5,843 nucleotides of DNA from Candidatus Saccharibacteria bacterium UBA949 (GCA_002293245.1 DBCV01000013.1:89139-94981); one strand, 5' to 3'. Shown: positions 1 to 4,909, counted from the first letter of the stretch. A program made the numbers and translations. Notes: a model not told the origin generated them from the sequence alone.

Positions 1-1
1 G

Positions 2-241
2 TATAACGATATTGTTCAAAAATGCGAGGGTTCGATTACTGGTGGCACGCCAGAGGGCCGGTTTAAGTCGATGATTTCGGTGCCGACTATGGATCCGAGA
101 GCGCAAGCGCTTTACGCGCAGATTCGCCAGATTTTTGACCCATTCGGTATCATGAACCCCAGTGTTAAGGCCGAAAACACGATCAGCAACCTGGCCCGAC
201 ATCTGCGTCGGACATATAACGAGAAGATTGTGGCTGAGTAG
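2..241 (+). CDS. FAD-linked oxidase, C-terminal fragment (5' truncated by window)
   Basis: This is the last 79 codons of an open frame entering from the left edge and ending in TAG. The family oxidises small hydroxy-acid or related substrates using FAD. Visible are GSITGGTPEGR (residues 10-20 of the fragment), which sits where glycolate oxidase/D-lactate dehydrogenase-type proteins usually have GSI(T/S)GEHGxG, and FDPFGIMNPSVK (45-56), which matches the terminal FDPxGxLNPGK signature of the FAD-linked oxidase C-terminal domain. The tail SNLARHLRRTYNEK ends the protein soon afterwards, as is common in the family. The usual GEHG histidine is absent (GGTP here), so substrate and chemistry may differ. 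The FAD-binding N-terminal domain lies outside the window, so the exact enzyme cannot be named. The family call is fairly safe; the substrate is unknown. Confidence 0.72.
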   Translation, partial: YNDIVQKCEGSITGGTPEGRFKSMISVPTMDPRAQALYAQIRQIFDPFGIMNPSVKAENTISNLARHLRRTYNEKIVAE

Positions 242-247
242 AGGGCT

Positions 248-280
248 AGGCGAAAGCCTGCTTGTCTTTTCCCTTATGCT
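248..280 (+). terminator. Weak hairpin/T-rich terminator after FAD oxidase
   Basis: AGGC (248-251), a GAAA tetraloop and GCCT (256-259) form a short, stable GNRA-capped hairpin seven bases after the stop codon. It is followed by a T-rich run, CTTGTCTTTTCCCTT. The stem is only 4-5 bp, so termination may be inefficient. A new promoter begins right after it. Confidence 0.4.
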
Positions 281-309
281 TGCATCTTTCGTATCTGTTG
301 TGGTATAAT
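280..309 (+). promoter_or_regulatory. Sigma-70-type promoter for PRPP synthetase gene
   Basis: The -10 box TATAAT (304-309) is perfect and is preceded by the extended -10 TG at 301-302. A -35-like TTGCAT (280-285) lies 18 bp upstream. The expected transcription start is near 316, giving a leader of about 45 nt that ends in AGGAGG (347-352), 8 nt before the ATG at 361. Confidence 0.75.
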
Positions 310-360
310 CCAACCAGAAGTGATTAGCACGTTGAAATAATAATTCAGGAGGCGATTCAG

Positions 361-1302
361 ATGTCAATGTGCAATCTGAGCGATGTTGTTGTGATTTCGG
401 CACAGAGTGGGGCGAACTATTTTGCCGGGGCAATATGCGCAGAGTTGGGAATAAAACTTTGCAAAACAAAGTCGAAACGGTTCTTAAATACTAATTTTTT
501 CCCTTATATTCCAGGGGACTTGCGCGGTAAACGAGCGTATGTTGTTCAGATGTTGAACGGAGAGACGGACAAGCGAGTAATCGAGGCCGCATTTTGGGCG
601 AATGCTGCGAAGCATGCAGGGGCGGAAGAGACCACGTTAATTGTCGCTGGTTTTCCATATGGGCGTTCGGACAAAATGCACCAGCCCGGTGGGGCGATTG
701 GCGCCGAGGTGATAGCTGGCTTATTTGAGCTGGAATGCGTCAATTTCAGTCGCATTATAACGTGCGACCTGCACAATTCAGGTATAAAAGCTTACTTCAA
801 GTCTGCAGCTGTTATCGAAAAGACGGCGTTGCCTGATTTGACAAAGCACTTGCTCGGTTGTAATCTTGGCATCGAGGCTGTGGTCGGTTCTGACAAAAGC
901 AGTAGGGGTAAAGCCGCTCAGGTTGCAAATGCACTCGGAGGAATCGGGTGTGGATACTGCAACAAATCACGCCCAGACCATTCGGAGAAACCAGTTATCA
1001 GTGAGATAATCGGTGTAGATGTTCGTGGCTTGTGTATTGCCTTAGTTGACGACGAGGCTTCTTCTCTAGGAACTATACTGGAAGGTGCTGATTATGCATT
1101 CGGGGCGGGTGCAACGGAGGTTTATGCTATGTGTACGCACCCAGTTCTTGTGGGTGGAGCGGCGGAAAAGTTAGCGAAATCTCGGATTACGAAGTTGGTT
1201 GTATCAAATTCAATCCCAGTGTCTCCGGCCAAGATGGCTAAGGCTGGTGGAAAGCTGGATATCGTGCCGATACATCACCTATTTTCCGAGGAAGTTTATT
1301 GA
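361..1302 (+). CDS. prs: Ribose-phosphate pyrophosphokinase (PRPP synthetase), divergent
   Basis: The likely product makes phosphoribosyl pyrophosphate from ribose 5-phosphate and ATP in the cytosol, feeding nucleotide and, where present, His/Trp and NAD synthesis. Its 313 residues match the usual 310-320. The order of family blocks is kept: an N-terminal SGxxxxxFAxxI strand-helix (16-25), an FPYGRSDK block (98-105) for the canonical PYxYARQDRK, CDLHNSGIKAYF (135-146) with the conserved His138, GSDKSSRGKAAQVANALG (176-193) for SPDxGGxxRA, a Lys/Arg loop NKSRPD (201-206), the PRPP loop VDDEASSLGT (229-238), and GAGATEVYAMCTH (248-260). The start ATG has AGGAGG 8 nt upstream. Oddities: the RFSDGE nucleotide-binding motif reads RFLNTN, and the loop DDxxDTxGT reads DDEASSLGT. 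The protein could therefore be a fast-evolving enzyme or a regulatory paralogue. The family call is strong; activity is not proven. Confidence 0.88.
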   Translation: MSMCNLSDVVVISAQSGANYFAGAICAELGIKLCKTKSKRFLNTNFFPYIPGDLRGKRAYVVQMLNGETDKRVIEAAFWANAAKHAGAEETTLIVAGFPYGRSDKMHQPGGAIGAEVIAGLFELECVNFSRIITCDLHNSGIKAYFKSAAVIEKTALPDLTKHLLGCNLGIEAVVGSDKSSRGKAAQVANALGGIGCGYCNKSRPDHSEKPVISEIIGVDVRGLCIALVDDEASSLGTILEGADYAFGAGATEVYAMCTHPVLVGGAAEKLAKSRITKLVVSNSIPVSPAKMAKAGGKLDIVPIHHLFSEEVY

Positions 1303-1333
1303 CTTCTTCGGGCGAACCTTGAGAGCATACGAA

Positions 1334-1367
1334 AAGACCCGAAACTATTTCGGGTCTTGACTTTTTT
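1334..1367 (+). terminator. Strong intrinsic terminator after prs
   Basis: AAGACCCGAAA (1334-1344) pairs perfectly with TTTCGGGTCTT (1348-1358), giving an 11-bp stem with a three-base CTA loop. After GAC comes a run of six T (1362-1367). It lies 31 bases past the prs stop codon. Confidence 0.92.
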
Positions 1368-1385
1368 AAGCATGTGTGCTATAAT
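1357..1385 (+). promoter_or_regulatory. Sigma-70-type promoter for surface lipoprotein gene
   Basis: TTGACT (1357-1362) and a perfect TATAAT (1380-1385) are separated by 17 bp, with an extended -10 TG at 1377-1378. The -35 box is built from the last two bases of the preceding terminator stem and the start of its T tract. Terminator and promoter are therefore physically merged. The start site is expected near 1391-1393. Confidence 0.85.
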
Positions 1386-1627
1386 GGTTATTGTAAGGAC
1401 CAAGTCGGGAAATGATTGGTTTTTACAGTAGTTATTAACATGGAGCTTGTTTGGCGCACCCGAGGCCAGAAGTTCAAAATGCATGTGCAATGCTGATTTT
1501 ATACCGGAAACTCCTGAAAACTGTGGAAGCCACATGCTTCTTTCATATAGATGCACCAAAATGTACCAAACGCCTAGGCAAATCAAGAACTGGCCCAGGT
1601 GAATCTCAGAAAAGGAAGGTGCTTAAA
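1386..1627 (+). other. Long 5' leader of lipoprotein gene
   Basis: About 235 nt separate the predicted transcription start from the ATG at 1628, which is long for this compact layout. It holds a tandem near-repeat, ATGCACCAAA (1551-1560) and ATGTACCAAA (1561-1570). TTTGGCGCA near 1449-1458 could pair with it at 8 of 9 positions. A hairpin GAAGC/GCTTC (1526-1540) competes with GTGG/CCAC (1523-1533). Two tiny frames, 1412-1438 (8 codons) and 1440-1496 (18 codons), have no convincing ribosome binding site. I recognise no known riboswitch. The lipoprotein frame stays open back to a TTG at 1451, but nothing supports translation from there. Confidence 0.5.
1612..1619 (+). promoter_or_regulatory. 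Ribosome binding site fixing the lipoprotein start
   Basis: AAGGAAGG ends 8 nt before ATG 1628. The encoded protein then starts with a textbook signal peptide. This decides against the TTG at 1451, which would bury the signal peptide behind 59 non-hydrophobic residues. Confidence 0.85.
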
Positions 1628-4372
1628 ATGAGTAAAGCCAAGAAGGTTTTATTCGCTCTGGTGTTCGCTTGTGTCGTGAGCCTGCTGTTTGCGGGTTGCG
1701 TGACTGAGGCGGAAAGCCAGGTCATTATGGGAGAAGCTGTGGAAAACGCAAATCAGGATCCGGCGTTGGATGCCGTTGAGCCTGAAAGCAGTGATGCCGA
1801 AAACAGTGACGCCCAAGTCCCAGTACGGCGCGGCGCGAAGTCGCAGTCGTCGGAACCGGCAGAGCCGGTAGAGGCCGAAGAGCCCGCCCCGGAAACGGTG
1901 GAGGAGTCCGAGCCGGAAATAAAGCCGGTGAAGGAGAATGATGACAAATGGGCAAAGCTAAAGATTCTGCCCGGAGTCATCAAGAAGGTACCCGCAACGG
2001 AAGACAGCGCGCCAGTACCTGAATCACCACCCGAGGAGGGTGCTAAGGTGAAAGCTGCGTACGGAGAGCACGAGGATGCTATCGCCCGGCTTTTGGCCGG
2101 CGGGATAGACACCTTGGAGTCTGCGCCGATGCCGGAGCCGACGGCTCCGTTGACCGCTACAACAGATGAACAGGAAGAAGCGATTGAAGACGAGCAGATA
2201 CTGCCGAATTCAATAGCGCAGTTTTTCCGTTATCCTGATGATGGCACGATCCGTGTGCAGGGTTGGTCGCAAGTACTCGAACATGCTGTCGAAAAGTATG
2301 ACGAGTACTCCAAGTACATCAACGACAACCAGAACAGGCTGGGATTCAATACAGCCGACATTGAAAGGTTGGCCTCCGAGCCGAGTCGTTTTGCGATTGT
2401 TGTATACGGTATTAGTGGAGCGGTTAATCGAGATAATTTGGCGAGCCACATGCTGGCCGCCGAATATGCTGCATTGACCGCCTACGAAGCGCAGACTGGC
2501 GAACAGGTGCCGATTATTTACGCCAAATGGGGCGTATATAATACTCGAGTACCGAAAGGTAGCACGAAGATGACTCGCTATACCGACGAACGTTCGTTGG
2601 CTAGGTTTGCCTTGATGGCGACCGAAACCAGCGGGGTGTTTACGTCGTGCGCGAACCCATTCGTGTTCAAGCCCGAGCCACCGCCGGAGCCGAGGTACTT
2701 TACGCTGACTATTCGGAAAAGGCTCACGCCTGACAGCAACTTAACCGGTATTTCCGCCGAGGAAGTGTTTGGCATTACGGTGCCACACGGAATCCCGGGG
2801 ATACCAGAAGAGTATTCGTTGAGTTGGCAAGAGGGTCAGAGCGAGGTGAAAATTGTTCTGCCTGAGAACTCTTGGTATTCGGTCAACGAGACCTGGATGC
2901 CGGGTATCTACAAATTCAGCCATTATTCTGGCGATGCCCCGCAAGGGCATATCACGAAGGACATAGTGGTTGAGATTTGGAACCGGCGTATGTTGCCGGA
3001 TGAGCCGCCAGTCGTTGTTGTCCCGCCGCCTGTCGTAGAAACCCCGGATTGGCAGATTATCAAGAAAATCCGGGTGGTCAAAGACGGGGTAGAGCTCGCA
3101 GAGAGTTCCCCTGAGTTCCAGGCGGCCGCAAAGGAAACGTTCCGGACCCATTACTCCATCAACGGAGTGTATGGTGTGGTGAATATTCAACACGGCAAAC
3201 CAGTAGTTCTGAAAGGCGTGCCGGAGAATGGCGTAGGCTTGATGAACTACCGTGAGGAGCTAACATCGGAGCAGCTGGTTGCCGGTTGGCAATACCCGCC
3301 GCTCGACCCGGTAGCCGACTTGAAGGCTCGGACGACGACCTACACTAATACTCTAATCTTGACGACGTCGGAACCAGAACCGGAATACGGTTCGGTCATT
3401 GTCGACAAGAACCTAGTTGGACGGACTGCGAAGACCAACATGGACGCGACGTTCAACTTTACGGCGAACGTCTATGGCGCGCCGGGCGAGTTGCTGCGGA
3501 CTGAGCAATTCAGCCTAGGCATTCGCGAAGGCGTGAATGACACGTACGAGATTAAATTTGTTCCGTACGGAGGCTATGTCTCTGTGGAAGAGCACTTGAC
3601 GATGCCCGAAGGGTTTTCGCCAGACGTTGCGCTGGAACATACGGTATCGGTGGCTGCAGCGATTCCGAACCCAGTGATGGTCATTACTAATCACTGGACG
3701 GATCCGGTGGTTGCTGTGGGTTCGATTGAACTGGGCAAGATTGCCCGGAGTGCGGCCCTGAATGTGCCGTGGGATACGTTTACGTTCCATGCCCAGCTGA
3801 TATATCCGGACGGCGGCTACAAAGAATTGTGGCTCTCGATTACCGGATATGGCTACGATTGGGATCCGCGACGGGTGAGCTTTCCGGAGCTGCAGAATCT
3901 GCCAATTGGCACTGAGTACGTGATAACTGAAGTCAACTTGCCCTATAATTGGACCGTGATTGATGTTGTGAATCAGAATGGGGCAAGCGTGGCCGACATG
4001 AACTACAGCGGTGTTGTGGCGCATGGGAGGATTGGAGATTCCAACCCGGTATATGTTGACTTTGTCAACCATTATCAGGAAGGATACTACCCCCCGCCGC
4101 CACCAGAGTTGCCTCCGCCGGAGCCGAAAGCGGACATACCGCCGGTAAGTGATGAAGACGCTGAGTATGTAGACAAGGATGGCAACAATGGCATCGATAA
4201 TCAGGCTGTCCAGAATGACGTTGATGGTGATGGAGTACCGGATGATGGTACGAAACCCGATGCTACCGGTGATTTTGGGCTAACCGAAGACCCTGACGTT
4301 GCTTATCAAAAAGAATTACAGGAAAGAGAACTGCAACGGCAGCGAGAGCTGCAGGAGCAACAAGGTAGCTGA
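1628..4372 (+). CDS. Secreted surface lipoprotein with four CnaB-like domains
   Basis: This 914-residue protein is exported and probably lipid-anchored. Its N-terminus is MSKAKK, then a hydrophobic core (7-20), then FAGC with Cys24 as a lipobox-like cysteine (Phe at -3 is unusual). Residues 25-190 are acidic, Glu/Pro/Ala-rich and probably disordered. Residues about 190-347 form a compact domain I do not recognise. Four beta-rich repeats follow at about 357-453, 475-580, 587-690 and 697-816, joined by Pro-rich linkers. Each fits the CnaB/SpaA-like fold used in Gram-positive adhesins and pilins, with candidate isopeptide residues Lys364/Glu421/Asn452, Lys479-480/Glu543-544/Asn574, Lys594/Glu654-655/Asn688 and Lys704/Glu768/Asn814. 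A polyproline spacer (822-833), DKDGNNGID and DVDGDGVPDDG calcium-type loops (849-857, 864-874) and a charged Glu/Gln helix (893-912) end the protein. There is no LPxTG motif or C-terminal membrane segment, so anchoring would be N-terminal. An adhesin or stalk role is inference. Confidence 0.8.
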   Translation: MSKAKKVLFALVFACVVSLLFAGCVTEAESQVIMGEAVENANQDPALDAVEPESSDAENSDAQVPVRRGAKSQSSEPAEPVEAEEPAPETVEESEPEIKPVKENDDKWAKLKILPGVIKKVPATEDSAPVPESPPEEGAKVKAAYGEHEDAIARLLAGGIDTLESAPMPEPTAPLTATTDEQEEAIEDEQILPNSIAQFFRYPDDGTIRVQGWSQVLEHAVEKYDEYSKYINDNQNRLGFNTADIERLASEPSRFAIVVYGISGAVNRDNLASHMLAAEYAALTAYEAQTGEQVPIIYAKWGVYNTRVPKGSTKMTRYTDERSLARFALMATETSGVFTSCANPFVFKPEPPPEPRYFTLTIRKRLTPDSNLTGISAEEVFGITVPHGIPGIPEEYSLSWQEGQSEVKIVLPENSWYSVNETWMPGIYKFSHYSGDAPQGHITKDIVVEIWNRRMLPDEPPVVVVPPPVVETPDWQIIKKIRVVKDGVELAESSPEFQAAAKETFRTHYSINGVYGVVNIQHGKPVVLKGVPENGVGLMNYREELTSEQLVAGWQYPPLDPVADLKARTTTYTNTLILTTSEPEPEYGSVIVDKNLVGRTAKTNMDATFNFTANVYGAPGELLRTEQFSLGIREGVNDTYEIKFVPYGGYVSVEEHLTMPEGFSPDVALEHTVSVAAAIPNPVMVITNHWTDPVVAVGSIELGKIARSAALNVPWDTFTFHAQLIYPDGGYKELWLSITGYGYDWDPRRVSFPELQNLPIGTEYVITEVNLPYNWTVIDVVNQNGASVADMNYSGVVAHGRIGDSNPVYVDFVNHYQEGYYPPPPPELPPPEPKADIPPVSDEDAEYVDKDGNNGIDNQAVQNDVDGDGVPDDGTKPDATGDFGLTEDPDVAYQKELQERELQRQRELQEQQGS

Positions 4373-4558
4373 AACACGTTTGAGATTGCACATGCGAGAA
4401 TACTTGCCAGAAAAATGCCTCAGAGCCGACTGTTTGGTGAAACAACCTGCCTTCCTCTGCCGCCACGCCCCGCTTTTATAAGCCAGGCGCCGCCACAGGG
4501 AACACGGGGAGTTAACCAGTTAGTTCGTTAGTTAGTTTTGAGCAGTTATGGCAGTAGC

Positions 4559-4577
4559 TCGTTTGAGCAATAGATTC
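4559..4577 (+). repeat. Direct repeat copy 1 (TCGTTTGAGCAATAGATTC)
   Basis: This 19-nt stretch recurs at 4701-4718 with one base deleted (A) and one T/C change. In both copies the 3' end runs into the 5' arm of a hairpin, which suggests a duplicated RNA module rather than chance. Confidence 0.55.
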
Positions 4578-4692
4578 TTCTTTTCGGAGGCGAAGATTCT
4601 GGTGAGGGTGGCACCAGTTGAAGCGTTTCTATAAAGAAGAGCAGCGAACGGGAATCTAATTCCTAGAGAGGCCACCCCTTTCCGGGGAGTGG

Positions 4693-4704
4693 ACGAACGT
4701 TCGT
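4693..4704. repeat. Perfect 12-bp palindrome
   Basis: ACGAACGTTCGT reads identically on both strands. It is the first of three perfect palindromes within 69 bp and directly follows the CCAC/GTGG hairpin at 4672-4692. Confidence 0.8.
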
Positions 4705-4718
4705 TTGGCAATAGACTC
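4701..4718 (+). repeat. Direct repeat copy 2 (TCGTTTGGCAATAGACTC)
   Basis: This is the second copy of the 4559-4577 repeat, 142 nt downstream. It overlaps the ends of two perfect palindromes, at 4693-4704 and 4715-4730. Confidence 0.55.
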
Positions 4719-4730
4719 GTGCGCACGAGT
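4715..4730. repeat. Perfect 16-bp palindrome
   Basis: ACTCGTGCGCACGAGT is a perfect dyad. As RNA it could form a 5-6 bp stem; as DNA it could be a dimeric protein binding site. It is followed at once by AGCACTTTTAGTAGTAC, part of the AGTAGYAC repeat set. Confidence 0.85.
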
Positions 4731-4747
4731 AGCACTTTTAGTAGTAC

Positions 4748-4761
4748 ATTATCATGATAAT
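4748..4761. repeat. Perfect 14-bp palindrome
   Basis: ATTATCATGATAAT is a perfect AT-rich dyad. Its last three bases are also the outer base pairs of the terminator stem, so the two RNA hairpins cannot form fully at the same time. Confidence 0.8.
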
Positions 4762-4793
4762 CCGTCCCGAAGGCCAAGGGGCGGATTTTTCTT
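4759..4793 (+). terminator. Intrinsic terminator before membrane-protein promoter
   Basis: AATCCGTCCC (4759-4768) pairs with GGGGCGGATT (4778-4787) through ten pairs, one of them G-U, around a 9-nt loop. TTTCTT follows. It would end the transcript of the lipoprotein gene or of the structured RNA upstream. It stops 6 bp before the next -35 box. Confidence 0.85.
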
Positions 4794-4798
4794 GGCCA

Positions 4799-4827
4799 TT
4801 GACATTTTTGGGCTGGTGTGATATAAT
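4799..4827 (+). promoter_or_regulatory. Fully consensus promoter for the membrane-protein gene
   Basis: TTGACA (4799-4804), a 17-bp spacer and TATAAT (4822-4827) match the sigma-70 consensus exactly, with an extended -10 TG at 4819-4820. This is the strongest promoter in the window. The start site is expected near 4833-4835, inside an inverted repeat. Confidence 0.93.
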
Positions 4828-4863
4828 GGGGGTAACAGGGAGTGTAGGTATGGCTTACCCCCA
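4827..4863. repeat. 9-bp inverted repeat spanning the transcription start
   Basis: TGGGGGTAA (4827-4835) is perfectly complementary to TTACCCCCA (4855-4863), with 19 bases between. The left arm begins on the last base of the -10 box and covers the expected start site. That placement suits a repressor operator. If transcription starts early in the G run, it could instead form a 5' mRNA hairpin. Confidence 0.6.
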
Positions 4864-4909
4864 GTAGTACTTTTGCAATTTGGAGGTGCTACTTATCTAA
4901 TCTGAGATA
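4863..4909 (+). promoter_or_regulatory. Leader hairpins before the membrane-protein start
   Basis: AGTAGTAC (4863-4870) pairs with GTGCTACT (4886-4893) over 8 bp including one G-U. A second small hairpin, TATCT/AGATA (4894-4909), sits directly before the ribosome binding site AAGGAG (4911-4916). There is no poly-U run, so these would affect translation or mRNA stability rather than termination. I recognise no known riboswitch class. Confidence 0.45.

Larger units (their letters stand above)
4540..4793 (+). ncRNA. Candidate structured RNA (or structured 3' UTR)
   Basis: Consecutive local hairpins are visible: GAGC/GCTC (4540-4560) competing with GCTC/GAGC (4557-4568); CTTC/GAAG (4577-4595); CTGGTG/CACCAG with loop AGGGTGG (4599-4617); TTCT/AGAA (4627-4638 region); GGAAT/ATTCC (4651-4663); CCACCCC/GGGGAGTGG-type stem with one A bulge (4672-4692); then three palindromic hairpins and an intrinsic terminator (4759-4793). 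It does not match what I know of tmRNA, RNase P RNA, SRP RNA or 6S RNA. No clear promoter was found just upstream, so it may be processed from the lipoprotein mRNA. The class is unknown. Confidence 0.4.

Noticed and set aside
1384..1496. Small leader peptides (ATG 1384, 1412 and 1440)
   Set aside because: ATG 1384 overlaps the -10 box and is not transcribed. The other two, of 8 and 18 codons, lack a well-spaced ribosome binding site and recognisable attenuator-type content.
1451..1627. N-terminal extension of the lipoprotein from TTG 1451
   Set aside because: The frame is open, but there is no ribosome binding site at the TTG. ATG 1628 has AAGGAAGG at 8 nt spacing and begins a proper signal peptide.
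2741..4072. Reverse-strand frames of 150 and 185 codons inside the lipoprotein gene
   Set aside because: They lie opposite a strongly supported + strand gene and have no ribosome binding site, promoter or recognisable motif. They look like codon-bias shadows.
4299..4481. 60-codon + strand frame overlapping the lipoprotein 3' end
   Set aside because: Most of the first half lies inside the lipoprotein gene in another frame. No ribosome binding site or family resemblance is visible.
4532..4777. Reverse-strand 81-codon frame in the intergenic region
   Set aside because: It covers the hairpins and palindromes, has no recognisable domain, and its start lies within the terminator stem. It is probably chance.
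4605..4790. True T-box riboswitch controlling the membrane-protein gene
   Set aside because: Only the AGGGTGGCACC core matches. The specifier stem I is not recognisable, the terminator is too far away, and a complete promoter sits after it, so control by termination would be bypassed.
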